NCBI RefSeq assembly: GCF_965283645.1
Contig: NZ_CBDIPG010000001.1
Span: 744,001 to 808,000, forward strand
Source: Kordia sp965283645
GTDB taxonomy: Bacteria > Bacteroidota > Bacteroidia > Flavobacteriales > Flavobacteriaceae
Length of the DNA: 64,000 nt
Direction of reading: 5' to 3'
Made by a program: the position numbers and the translations under genes. Shown piece after piece: positions 34,251 to 43,568 of the stretch. Below the pieces are notes generated by a model, which did not search any database, had not been told where the DNA came from, and worked only from the letters and a program-made list of their open reading frames with translations. How positions within the stretch are numbered: position 1 is the stretch's first letter; every line of letters begins with the position of its first letter.

Positions 34251-35684
34251 TTAATAATCATTAGTACGTTTTCCTGGAAAGATACGTCCTGAATATCCTA
34301 AGCCGCCAATTTCGCTATCTATAGAAGTTGATAATAGATAGGAAATTGTTACTTCACTTTGCGGACGAATTAAGCCATCTACCGTAACGGTAGTATTGTT
34401 AGAATTGTCTATACTTAATGTACCAAAACGATCGTCTAAACGAGATGTGAGCATGACTCCAAAATTGTTTTCCTTTCCGTAATTTTGTGTGTAACGCGCA
34501 ACTCCAAAGGTGCTTCCGCCAGATTCATCTGTTTTCCGTTGACGTACAGCCATGGCCGCAATAGTGCGTTTTTCATCACGATTTGTATAGCGCGCTCCAA
34601 AATCTAATGGTGCTGCTTGCGCATTAAAACTGTTGTCCAAACCAATGGTACGACTGAAAAAAGGTTTGAGTTGCGAATTGTCGCTTCCCGCCCAAATACC
34701 AGAGTTTTCTAAGAAAAATTGACGTCGTTCAGGAAAGAAGATATTAAATCGTTCTAAGTTATTAACTGCTCTATCTACATCCGCTTGCGCAAAATCTGTA
34801 TTAATCGTCAAATCCAATACTGTTTCTGGATTGATTACCCATTTTACATCTCCACCAATTTTGGGCTCACTTAATTTATCTGTTACCGTAGCACCTGCTT
34901 TATTTTCATCATATTGATACAATGCATATGGTTCTACTCTAATGTTTGCAGATGGTGGCGGCACTTCAAGACCTGTAAGTTTGGCGGCATATGTCATCCT
35001 ATTTTCTGAGAAAGATTGTGGTATCGCTGGAAACACTGTCTTTTCAAAATCTTTTCGCGCCAATCTGTAAAAGGTAATTCCCCAAGATACTGGCTTTCCA
35101 TCTACAGGCTTGTCATATCTAATTGATTTGAATGGAATGGCAAATTCTATAGAATATCCTTCATCGGTTCGCTGTGTTCGTACATTCCACAACGCATTCC
35201 AATTGGTATCTGTAATTCGATCGTTAAAACTTTGCAAGTCCAACTGATTTCCAAAAGGCGTCGTTTGAAATGATACTGCATATTGTTTGGTGTTTTGTGC
35301 ATCTATTTGTACGCCAAAAACATCATTCTCACTTCTGTTAAAGTCTCTCCGAAGGTCTTGCATCCGAATTCCTTTTTTCCCTAAAGAATCTTTAGCAATG
35401 ATTCCAATGTATAAATTTTTATCATCAAAAAGTATCCGAACACTTGTTGGATTTTTAATCGTCTCTCCTTGTACAGGTTCTACCTTAAAAAAACGTGTAA
35501 TAACTTCTGCGTTTTGCCATTGTGGTTCGTCTAAACGTCCATCTAAAATAATTTTATTCGTTGTTTTAGTTGCCTTTATTTCCACAGGAACGTCTGGTGG
35601 AGGAAAGTTTGTATCATTTCTTTCTTGTGCTTGTAAAAAGTTTACAAAGAACACAAAAAGCAGTATTAGTATTGGTTTTATCAT
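34251..35684 (-). pseudogene. DUF5916 protein, N-terminal half of a split gene
   Basis: 477 residues: a signal peptide (ILLFVFFVNFLQAQ), a CBM9-like domain (about 38-230: IILDGRLDEPQWQNAEVI, LYIGIIAKDS, GYSIEFAIPFKSIRYD) and the first part of the DUF5916 barrel (NIFFPERRQFFLENSGIW, FFSRTIG). It stops at TAA 34253-34251 after GKRTNDY, inside the barrel, and the next codon in the same frame is ATG of the downstream half. Intact relatives are single proteins of roughly 730-800 residues, so this is most likely a nonsense mutation. The start overlaps the upstream ABC permease gene by 4 bp, placing it in the transporter operon. Confidence 0.78.
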
Positions 35685-37108
35685 GATGTTGTACTATGTA
35701 TCTGTTGCTTTATTCGCTTTAGTACAAATACTAAGAGCACGATAACAAAACTCAGTGCTAACAATCCTAAAATTCTAAGATTGCTTGTATTTTGCATGTA
35801 TTTATATTCAAATGAAGGAAGGTTTTTATAATCACTCTTCTTAAATTTTTCATTTTTGAACAAGTAGGGAATGAAAAAGTCTCGCCATTCTTGTGCAAAT
35901 TCCAAGCTTTGATATCTAAATGCTTGGTAATCTTTTTCAGAAGTTCCTGCCAAATTGTTCAATGCATTTTGAATGGTTAATGCTGGAGATAACCAACTGA
36001 ATGTATGTGCCCATTGTTGCTGATTGTCTATTTGTGTTTCAAATTTTTCAACAACAGGACGTAATTCCTCTTTTACCAAATTCTGTGTTGCCATGTATCT
36101 GTGGTAAAAGTTTCGTGTTTGGGTACTATCATTAATTGCATATTCAGGATGATCTCTTAAATAATTATCCAGAATTTCATCTTGCTTTTTAGTAGCTTCT
36201 GCTTTCAAGGTTCGCATTTGATTGAGCATTAACGTACGTGAAGGCATAGGATATACGGAATTGCTCATTTGATTTAAAATTGAAGGCGATAACAATACGA
36301 AAAAGACCCAAAAACCGATTAGTGCTATAGCATTTTTAGCAGAACTATGAATCCAAATATTGGTCGCAAATGCCAATACAAACCAAAATAGAGTGTATAC
36401 GATTATGTATGCTAAAAGTGTTGCAAATGCTGTCCAATTTTCCATTAAATTGAATGAAAAAATGATAAATACGACTACAAGTGTAATGCTGATACATACG
36501 AGTAACCAAAAAAAGCGAAGTGCTAATTTTTGTAATACCCAAGTTCGGATGAGAATAGGCTGCGAAGCTAAGAGTTTTAACGTGCCACTTTCTCGTTCGG
36601 AGGCAAGTACATTAAAAGAGAACGCAATAATTAATAATGGTAATAAGTAAATAATGACAAAAGCCAAATCAAAACTTCCAAAAAGTAATTGTATCGGACT
36701 TGTCATTTCGGTATAATTCATGGAAAGATCGTCACCTGCAACTGTAGGTTTTACATAATGTGCAAACAAATCTGATTGTCCTGTTGCAATAAAAGCCGTT
36801 GGTTTTGCTGGCATGTTTACTACTCTTGGCAATAAATTTCCAATCACAATTGGTCGCGAAGGAATTAACCATCTTGATTTATTTACTTTAAATCCTTTAG
36901 CTATAGAATCTAATACTTTTAAAGTTTCTGTTTCCTTTGCTTTAAACTCTGAAATAGCAGTAGTAATGTTCTGTTTGCGTGCATCTACTTTTTGAATTCC
37001 GTTATACACGGCAAATCCAAATAGTAATAGTAGAAGAATGGTAAGTAATTGAATCCATCTATTACGAATTAATAACAACCATTCATATTTAAAATTATAG
37101 TATAGCAT
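35681..37108 (-). CDS. ABC-2 type permease, DUF3526 family
   Basis: This 475-residue protein has an N-terminal membrane anchor, a large extracytoplasmic loop (about 40-165) and a set of about five membrane segments beginning at DLAFVIIYLLPLLIIAFSFN, with the motif ASERESGTLKLLASQP typical of ABC-2 permeases. A second extracytoplasmic region follows, and a C-terminal helix. It is paralogous to the gene just upstream (2-bp gap), so the two probably form a heterodimeric permease with the ATPase at 38514. Substrate is unknown. Confidence 0.85.
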   Translation of the reverse strand: MLYYNFKYEWLLLIRNRWIQLLTILLLLLFGFAVYNGIQKVDARKQNITTAISEFKAKETETLKVLDSIAKGFKVNKSRWLIPSRPIVIGNLLPRVVNMPAKPTAFIATGQSDLFAHYVKPTVAGDDLSMNYTEMTSPIQLLFGSFDLAFVIIYLLPLLIIAFSFNVLASERESGTLKLLASQPILIRTWVLQKLALRFFWLLVCISITLVVVFIIFSFNLMENWTAFATLLAYIIVYTLFWFVLAFATNIWIHSSAKNAIALIGFWVFFVLLSPSILNQMSNSVYPMPSRTLMLNQMRTLKAEATKKQDEILDNYLRDHPEYAINDSTQTRNFYHRYMATQNLVKEELRPVVEKFETQIDNQQQWAHTFSWLSPALTIQNALNNLAGTSEKDYQAFRYQSLEFAQEWRDFFIPYLFKNEKFKKSDYKNLPSFEYKYMQNTSNLRILGLLALSFVIVLLVFVLKRIKQQIHSTTS

Positions 37109-37110
37109 TT

Positions 37111-38517
37111 TTACAATGATTTAGTAGTGAAAAACAAAAGGGTAAAGGAACCTGCTAACCAAACAATCATGATTATGACACTTGACGTATTGGTTTCGAT
37201 AGTTTCTGATAATGATGGCAGCTCGTATTCAAATTTTGGCATTTGTTTCCAAAAATCAGCATCCGCTTTAAAACTCCAATCTCCATATTTTGATTCTTTC
37301 GCAAAATGATCGTTGAGAAATTTTTGACTTTCAATTCGATAGTTTTCAGCTGCATCTGAAAAATCCCAATGTGTATTGTAATCGGTTTTAGCGATAGCCA
37401 TACTTAAAAATCGTGTAGGCAAGTATGGCGAAATAGCCGCTAATTTTTGATAAATTCCACTTTGATTTACATATTGAGTTTTTAGATACGCATAATGTTT
37501 TGCGTAAATTTCTGCTTCGTGTTCTTCTCCTTTTTGCATTCGATAGCCATCGTAATTAAAAGGTAATTGGCTCAAGCTGTCCACTCCGTATTCTTTTAAC
37601 GTTTCCTTTTCGAGTTCTTTGGCGGCTTCACTCCAAGGATTATGACCGTCTAAACCTTGTTTTTTGTCATTAGTCACATTTGCACTAAATTCTTGTCGTG
37701 TAGGATACGGATATGAATATTCTGCAATATTACTCGCCGCTTTTGGCAATACTAAACAAATTAAAATCCAAAAACTTAATGATAGTACTAAGGCTATTCC
37801 AGATTTATGTACAGATGCAGATATAATTAATACTAGATTGATAAAAATGGCATAATAGATTAAATAAGTTAGAAATAAAGTCCACAGAGAACGCCAACTA
37901 AATACACCAAAATCATGCAAATTAGATAGTAGCAATCCTGTAATTAGGAACAGTACAGCTAATAGCACAAGTACTGGTAAAAAAATAGCCAACCATTTTC
38001 CTGAAACAATTTTCCAACCTACAGCACCTTGACTGTTTAATAGTGTAAGTGTTCCGCTTTCTTTTTCTTTCGTAATACTATTGTAAGCTATTAGGATAAG
38101 AAGTAATGGAATAATGAATAATAGAATAAAATCAGGAGTTAAATCGCCAAAACGTGCCAATCCTGTTTGGTCTGAAGCCGCGATAAATTGCGCTTCATTT
38201 CGTCTATGTGCTTCTAAAAAGATGGAAGTTCCTGTATATTTATCTACACCATGATCTATGAGTGATAAGGGATATTTAGGTTTAAAAGCATAGGTGCCAT
38301 AATGTGCCGCTGAATGCGGATTTTTTTCTCCTTGATTGTCCCAAACTTCTCGTTCATTAGCACTCGCTTCAATATATTGTTCATTTACAGTATTGTAATG
38401 TTTTGTACTGATTATCACCGCAACCGCAGTTAATAATAAAACGATGATAAAGGCAATTCTAACGCGACCGTCGCGCCACAATTCTTTTGTTTCTTTTTTA
38501 AATGTGTGTAATATCAT
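37111..38517 (-). CDS. ABC-2 type permease, DUF3526 family
   Basis: This 468-residue paralogue of the next gene has an N-terminal membrane helix, a long extracytoplasmic loop, a membrane core containing TKEKESGTLTLLNSQGAVGW, and a C-terminal helix (VIIMIVWLAGSFTLLFFTT). It overlaps the ATPase gene by 4 bp and precedes the second permease by 2 bp, so all three are translated from one message. The relation to the NosY type of exporter permease is by family only; nothing here indicates copper or nitrous oxide metabolism. Confidence 0.85.
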   Translation of the reverse strand: MILHTFKKETKELWRDGRVRIAFIIVLLLTAVAVIISTKHYNTVNEQYIEASANEREVWDNQGEKNPHSAAHYGTYAFKPKYPLSLIDHGVDKYTGTSIFLEAHRRNEAQFIAASDQTGLARFGDLTPDFILLFIIPLLLILIAYNSITKEKESGTLTLLNSQGAVGWKIVSGKWLAIFLPVLVLLAVLFLITGLLLSNLHDFGVFSWRSLWTLFLTYLIYYAIFINLVLIISASVHKSGIALVLSLSFWILICLVLPKAASNIAEYSYPYPTRQEFSANVTNDKKQGLDGHNPWSEAAKELEKETLKEYGVDSLSQLPFNYDGYRMQKGEEHEAEIYAKHYAYLKTQYVNQSGIYQKLAAISPYLPTRFLSMAIAKTDYNTHWDFSDAAENYRIESQKFLNDHFAKESKYGDWSFKADADFWKQMPKFEYELPSLSETIETNTSSVIIMIVWLAGSFTLLFFTTKSL

Positions 38518-39230
38518 GACTTTAGCGAATTATAAGACATGGTTTCTAAATAACTATCTTCCAATTCCTTTAAGGAAAGTTCTTCTACTGCCCATTGTTG
38601 TTTCAATTGTCCGTCTTTCATCACTCCAATAGTAGTTGCTACTTCTTTTGCTCTAAACAAATCGTGAGTTGCCATCAAAGTTGCCACTCCTTTTTGTCGT
38701 AGTTTTTGTAATAATTGCCCAAATTCATTGCTTGCTTTTGGATCTAATCCTGAAGTAGGTTCATCCAACAGCAATACTTTTGCATCTTTTGCCAACGCAA
38801 TTGCTATACCTACTTTTTGCCGCATTCCTTTGGAGTATTTAGCCACTGATTTGTGAAATGCAGTTGTTTGTAATCCTGCCTCAATTAAAAATGCTTCCAA
38901 TTCATCTTTTTTAAAGTTTTTATTGGCGATTCCTGAGAAGTAATCTAAATTTTCTATAGCACTCAAACTTGGATATAACATCAAATTTTCTGGAATATAT
39001 GCCAAGTAATTTTTTGTCAATTTAGGTTGTGCTACCACATCAATATCATTAATAAAGGCATTGCCCGAAGTAGGTTTTATAAATCCTAATAACAAATTTA
39101 TTGTGGTTGTTTTCCCAGCTCCGTTTGCTCCTAAAAGGCAGTAAATTTCTCCTTCTTTTACTTCTAAATTCAAGGTATCTAAGGCTGTGAGATCTCCATA
39201 GATTTTGGTTAAATTTTGTATACGTATCAT
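38514..39230 (-). CDS. ABC transporter ATP-binding protein
   Basis: This 238-residue ATPase has Walker A GANGAGKT at residues 34-41, a signature YSKGMRQKVGIAIAL near 134, Walker B VLLLDEPTSGLDP near 153 and the H-loop ATHD. It energises the two DUF3526 permeases that follow with a 4-bp overlap. A longer frame starts at 39293, but its first 21 residues are not conserved-looking, while the ATG at 39230 gives the canonical MIRIQNLTKIYG opening, so that start is used. Confidence 0.92.
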   Translation of the reverse strand: MIRIQNLTKIYGDLTALDTLNLEVKEGEIYCLLGANGAGKTTTINLLLGFIKPTSGNAFINDIDVVAQPKLTKNYLAYIPENLMLYPSLSAIENLDYFSGIANKNFKKDELEAFLIEAGLQTTAFHKSVAKYSKGMRQKVGIAIALAKDAKVLLLDEPTSGLDPKASNEFGQLLQKLRQKGVATLMATHDLFRAKEVATTIGVMKDGQLKQQWAVEELSLKELEDSYLETMSYNSLKS

Positions 39231-39434
39231 CGATTTTAATATTATATAATTATATATTTTTACCATATCATACTGTAATTCAGCATAATACAATTAATAG
39301 AATGTATTGAAATTGAATAAGGAATTGTAAGTAACAGACGGTAACAAATACATAGTATTGTATTTCACAATAGTTATATTGCAAATACATTACTTATTTG
39401 AACTGTGTTTTTAAAAAATAAAGTCTTCCTTATT

Positions 39435-39749
39435 TTACGCCTTTGAAGGTGGTGGCTTATTGAAGAATTGATCCGAAGTGTAGATACTAATTACTGGACT
39501 AGTATATAATAATATTACGGGTTTGTGAAAATTAACTACTAATGAATTTGAACTATCATACACATACGCATGGTAATCAAATGTTTTATTTTTGTTTGAA
39601 TCAAGAATCAAAAAACAATCTTCACAATCAGCAATATCGTCATGAGAGAACGTGTGCGAAATTGCATGTGAAAAGCCCAACTTTAGTAAAACAAAGATGG
39701 AAAGTAACACAATACTCTTTAGTATAGGTATGTTTGTTTTTTGAAACAT
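39435..39749 (-). CDS. Small secreted protein with His/Cys-rich segment
   Basis: This 104-residue protein has a hydrophobic N-terminal segment (ILKSIVLLSIFVLLKLGFSH) followed by AISHTFSHDDIADCEDC, which has metal-ligand-like histidine, aspartate and cysteine spacing. It ends in the proline-rich FFNKPPPSKA. Small proteins of this form are found in flavobacteria next to TonB-dependent receptor and transporter genes. Here it lies 204 bp upstream of the ABC ATPase, with no receptor present. Function unknown. Confidence 0.6.
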   Translation of the reverse strand: MFQKTNIPILKSIVLLSIFVLLKLGFSHAISHTFSHDDIADCEDCFLILDSNKNKTFDYHAYVYDSSNSLVVNFHKPVILLYTSPVISIYTSDQFFNKPPPSKA

Positions 39750-39837
39750 CTCTCAAAATTAATTAAAAAAATATAAAAAAGTGTTAATACTACTTATCAA
39801 TGTATTGTACTCTTCTCGTTTAAAGAATTTTAAGCAC

Positions 39838-39872
39838 AAAAAAAGCCCTAAACGTTTCCGTCTAAGGCTTTT
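39838..39872 (-). terminator. Terminator of the aconitase gene
   Basis: On the minus strand a 10-bp stem with one G-T pair (+ arms at 39841-39850 and 39863-39872) and a 12-base loop is followed by a T-run. It lies 24 bp past the aconitase stop. Confidence 0.8.
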
Positions 39873-39896
39873 ATATATTAAAACAAGTTACTTGAA

Positions 39897-42167
39897 TTAA
39901 GCGTTGTTTTCTTTTTTGATTAAGTTTAAAGCAGAACCTTCATTGTACCAGTCAATCTGACTTTGGTTGTAGGTATGGTTTGCTACGATAATATCTTTGC
40001 TTCCATCCGCATGAACTGCTTCAATTGTTAATGGTTTTCCTGGTGCAAATTCGTTTAGGTCTAAGAAGTTGAAGGTGTCATCTTCTTGGATTAAATCGTA
40101 ATCACTTTCATTCGCAAACGTTAATCCTAACATTCCTTGTTTTTTCAAGTTTGTTTCATGGATACGTGCAAACGATTTTACAATAACTGCCGCTACACCT
40201 AAGTGTCTTGGTTGCATTGCCGCGTGCTCACGTGAAGATCCTTCTCCGTAATTGTGATCTCCAACTACAATTGTTTTGATTCCTGCCGCTTTGTATGTTC
40301 TTTGCGTTTTTGGAACAGCATCGTATTCACCATTTAACTGACTTTTTACAAAGTTAGTTTTCATGTTGAATGCATTTACAGCTCCAATTAACGTATTGTT
40401 TGCAATATTGTCCAAATGTCCACGGAAGCGTAACCAAGGTCCAGCCATAGAAATATGATCAGTAGTACATTTTCCGTGTGCTTTTATTAATAGTTTTGCA
40501 CCTGTAATGCTTCCGCCTAATGGTACAAAAGGTGTTAACAATTGTAAACGTTCTGAATCCTCTTTTACAGTAACTTGTACATGGCTTCCGTCTTCTTCTG
40601 GCGCTAAGTATCCGTTATCTTTTACTTCAAAACCTTTTGGAGGTAATTCCCATCCTGTTGGTTCGTCTAACATTACTTCTTCTCCGTTTTCATTGATCAG
40701 TTTGTCAGTAATTGGATTGAAGTCTAAACGTCCTGCTATTGCAATTGCCGCAGTAATTTCTGGAGACGCTACAAAAGCATGTGTATTTGGGTTACCATCT
40801 GCACGCTTTGCAAAGTTTCTATTGAATGAGTGAACAATACTGTTTTTTGGTGCGTTTTTCGGGTCTGAATAACGTGCCCATTGTCCAATACATGGTCCAC
40901 AAGCATTGGTGAATATTTTAGCGTCTAATTTTTCGAATATTTGAAGAATTCCGTCACGTTCTGCTGTGTAACGTACTTGTTCTGAGCCTGGATTGATTCC
41001 TAATTCAGACTTCATTTTTAAGCCTTTGTCTAAAGCTTGCTGTGCAACAGAAGATGCTCTTGATAAATCTTCGTATGAAGAGTTTGTACAAGAACCAATT
41101 AATCCCCATTCTACTTGTATTGGCCAATCTTTTTCTTGTGCTCTTGCTGTCATTTCTGAACCAACAGTTGTAGATAAATCTGGCGTAAATGGTCCGTTTA
41201 ATAATGGGCCAAGCTCTGATAAGTTAATTTCAATAACTTGATCAAAATATTGCTCTGGATTTGCATATACTTCAGCATCACCAGTTAAATAGTCTTTCAC
41301 TTCATTTGCAGCATCTGCAACATCACTTCTGTCTGTAGCACGTAAGTAACGCTCCATAGATTCGTCGTATCCAAAAGTTGAAGTTGTTGCTCCAATTTCA
41401 GCTCCCATATTACAAATTGTTCCTTTACCTGTACAAGACATTGATACAGCGCCAGGTCCAAAATATTCTACGATAGCGCCTGTTCCTCCTTTTGCAGAAA
41501 CAATGCCAGCTACTTTTAAGATTACGTCTTTTGGTGCTGCCCAACCTGAAATTTTTCCAGTTAGTTTTACACCAATTAGTTTCGGAAATTTTAATTCCCA
41601 AGGCATTCCAGCCATTACATCAACTGCATCTGCTCCACCAACTCCAATGGCAACCATTCCTAATCCACCTGCATTTACAGTGTGTGAATCGGTTCCAATC
41701 ATCATTCCACCAGGAAAAGCATAGTTTTCTAATACTACTTGGTGAATGATTCCTGCGCCTGGCTTCCAAAATCCGATACCATATTTGTTTGATACTGACT
41801 CTAAAAAATTGAATACTTCACTACTGTTGTTCATTGCAGCTTGTAAATCACTAGTTGCTCCAACTTTCGCTTGGATTAAGTGATCACAATGTACGGTAGT
41901 TGGAACTGCTACTTTAGTTTTTCCTGCTTGCATGAATTGCAATAATGCCATTTGTGCAGTTGCATCTTGACAAGCAATACGATCTGGAGCAAAGTCTACA
42001 TAGTCTTTTCCTCTAACGAAAGCTTTGTCAGCCATTCCATCCCATAAATGCGAATAAAGTATTTTTTCTGAAAGTGTTAATGGTTTACCAGTAATTTCGC
42101 GTGCTTTGTCTACACGTTCCACTATTGTTTCGTAAACCTTTTTTATCATATCAATATCGAAGGCCAT
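39897..42167 (-). CDS. acn: Aconitate hydratase
   Basis: This 756-residue TCA-cycle enzyme interconverts citrate and isocitrate through cis-aconitate with a [4Fe-4S] cluster. The three cluster cysteines lie in SCTNSSYED (about residue 357) and ACGPCIGQW (about 422). The N-terminal substrate region (HCDHLI, GMMIGTDSHTVNAGG, AVDVMAG) and the C-terminal swivel domain (GDHNYGEGSSREHAAMQPRH) are complete. The length matches the mitochondrial-type aconitases found in Bacteroidota rather than the roughly 900-residue AcnA. It is a single-gene unit with its own terminator. Confidence 0.95.
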   Translation of the reverse strand: MAFDIDMIKKVYETIVERVDKAREITGKPLTLSEKILYSHLWDGMADKAFVRGKDYVDFAPDRIACQDATAQMALLQFMQAGKTKVAVPTTVHCDHLIQAKVGATSDLQAAMNNSSEVFNFLESVSNKYGIGFWKPGAGIIHQVVLENYAFPGGMMIGTDSHTVNAGGLGMVAIGVGGADAVDVMAGMPWELKFPKLIGVKLTGKISGWAAPKDVILKVAGIVSAKGGTGAIVEYFGPGAVSMSCTGKGTICNMGAEIGATTSTFGYDESMERYLRATDRSDVADAANEVKDYLTGDAEVYANPEQYFDQVIEINLSELGPLLNGPFTPDLSTTVGSEMTARAQEKDWPIQVEWGLIGSCTNSSYEDLSRASSVAQQALDKGLKMKSELGINPGSEQVRYTAERDGILQIFEKLDAKIFTNACGPCIGQWARYSDPKNAPKNSIVHSFNRNFAKRADGNPNTHAFVASPEITAAIAIAGRLDFNPITDKLINENGEEVMLDEPTGWELPPKGFEVKDNGYLAPEEDGSHVQVTVKEDSERLQLLTPFVPLGGSITGAKLLIKAHGKCTTDHISMAGPWLRFRGHLDNIANNTLIGAVNAFNMKTNFVKSQLNGEYDAVPKTQRTYKAAGIKTIVVGDHNYGEGSSREHAAMQPRHLGVAAVIVKSFARIHETNLKKQGMLGLTFANESDYDLIQEDDTFNFLDLNEFAPGKPLTIEAVHADGSKDIIVANHTYNQSQIDWYNEGSALNLIKKENNA

Positions 42168-42503
42168 ATGTTCGTTTTTTTTGTGTTTTGAAAGTCTTGC
42201 GAAATTACGAAATTATCTTGATTTTTAAAAATCAACAGTATAACATTATTTTATGGAAATTATTTTTAGCTAATATTCGATTTTGTTGAGGAAAATTTAA
42301 AATAATGATCTAAAGAGACACTAAATTACGAATTTATCAATACAGGCGTTTTAAATTTCGATATTCTCAAAACTTACTAAATTTTAGTTGGTTTTTTTAA
42401 TTATAAAAAAGGTATAACTGTGAATTTATTGTAGAAATTTATGTTTAAAATTGATGGATTCGGTATTTTTATGTTGAGAATACATATTAAAACCTTTTAC
42501 AGT
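42168..42503. other. Intergenic region upstream of aconitase
   Basis: This AT-rich stretch of 336 bp holds no credible reading frame. A weak promoter for aconitase may be present on the minus strand (-33 TTG at 42235-42233, 16-nt spacer, -7-like TAATTTCG at 42216-42209). I see nothing else. Confidence 0.4.
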
Positions 42504-43442
42504 TTATTTTATATTAGCACTTATTTCTAGAAGCTTTTTGTAGATCACACGAAGATTGTATGTACCGAAACGTCCGTAATCATAAATTTCTTTTACATCG
42601 CCGTTTTTGAAGGTGACTTTGAGATTTGCCGCTGGATTGTCTGTCACGTTTATGCTGTAACTATCTTTTAGGCTTTTTACGTCTGTATATTCAATGAGAC
42701 CAAACAACGCTTCTACTTCTTCTGAACTTATTTTCAGTTTTTTTCGACCTTTGAAATTTGTAGATCGCTTCCCATGATATTCTAGATTTCCGTCAGAAGT
42801 TATTTTTAATTCAAAAACTGGACAGCTTCCAAAACAAGGCGTTGCTTCAAAATGAATTTCTTCTATTTCGTTTTTAAATTTTTCCTTGCTCTTGTTATAT
42901 TTTAAAAACGTTCCATATTTCACTTCCAAAGTATCTACACGATATTGAATGTCACGAATTACCTCAACCATTTTATTTGTTTTTCGATCATAAACGACAT
43001 CTTTTTGATTTTTTTGTGTGATAATGTTTTCATGATTTGTAACATCAAACGCAGAAACTTTACTTGTTCGAATAAAAATAATTTTATCATTAATTTTCCC
43101 CATCGATATGGATCGCAGCGGTTGATCTTCGTCTTCAAGTAGTTTTATTTCTTCATAAGTATTATTTCCTTTGTTTCGAATGAATATTAAAATACCCACA
43201 TAATCTATACACAAATCCGTAAAGCCATCGTTATCCAAATCTACTTTTTGAACAACTTCATTAAAATCTTCGGTATCAATTTCATTTTCACCTTCAAAAA
43301 ATGACTCAAAAGTATATTCCTTGCTTATTTCTTTTTCGAGGAATGTGCCTACTTCTTTAAATGTTTTCAGGTTTTCAATAGTTTGTGCGCAAGTAATTCC
43401 TGAAGTAAAAAATAGTAGTATTAACAGAATTACTTTCTTCAT
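42504..43442 (-). CDS. DUF6438 domain protein with signal peptide
   Basis: This 312-residue protein has a signal peptide from the ATG at 43442 (MKKVILLILLFFTSGITCAQ); an in-frame upstream ATG gives a longer N-terminus but no signal peptide at the front, so 43442 is preferred. The first half contains a repeat-like acidic stretch with KVDLDNDGFTDLCIDYVG, an FG-GAP-like calcium-loop motif. The C-terminal DUF6438 domain includes IHFEATPCFGSCPVFELKIT and DVKEIYDYGRFGTYNL. It is a stand-alone gene with a terminator-free 3' end and a hairpin between it and the MoxR gene. Function unknown. Confidence 0.75.
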   Translation of the reverse strand: MKKVILLILLFFTSGITCAQTIENLKTFKEVGTFLEKEISKEYTFESFFEGENEIDTEDFNEVVQKVDLDNDGFTDLCIDYVGILIFIRNKGNNTYEEIKLLEDEDQPLRSISMGKINDKIIFIRTSKVSAFDVTNHENIITQKNQKDVVYDRKTNKMVEVIRDIQYRVDTLEVKYGTFLKYNKSKEKFKNEIEEIHFEATPCFGSCPVFELKITSDGNLEYHGKRSTNFKGRKKLKISSEEVEALFGLIEYTDVKSLKDSYSINVTDNPAANLKVTFKNGDVKEIYDYGRFGTYNLRVIYKKLLEISANIK

Positions 43443-43510
43443 TTGATTGCTTTTGTTTGTAATGTACAACGAACAATAGCTTTTTAAAAATTTAATTTAA
43501 ATACTTAAAC

Positions 43511-43543
43511 AAAAAAATCACAAACTTTCGCTTGTGATTTTTT
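43511..43543 (-). terminator. Terminator between moxR and the DUF6438 gene
   Basis: A stem aatcacaa/ttgtgatt (43516-43523 and 43532-43539) has A-runs on one side and T-runs on the other, so it can act in both directions. Its position 26 bp past the moxR stop makes it the terminator of the chaperone operon. Confidence 0.75.
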
Positions 43544-43568
43544 ATATAATTTTAAAATATGTTTTCTT

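Noticed and set aside
39435..39749. Fragment of a TonB-dependent receptor
   Set aside because: No plug or barrel segments; the frame is a complete small secreted protein with its own start and stop.
41492..41749. Two plus-strand frames inside aconitase
   Set aside because: They lie antisense to a highly conserved enzyme and have biased, low-complexity composition.
42209..42235. Strong promoter of aconitase
   Set aside because: The -7 box is TAATTTCG rather than TAnnTTTG and the spacer is only 16 nt, so it is noted only as weak.
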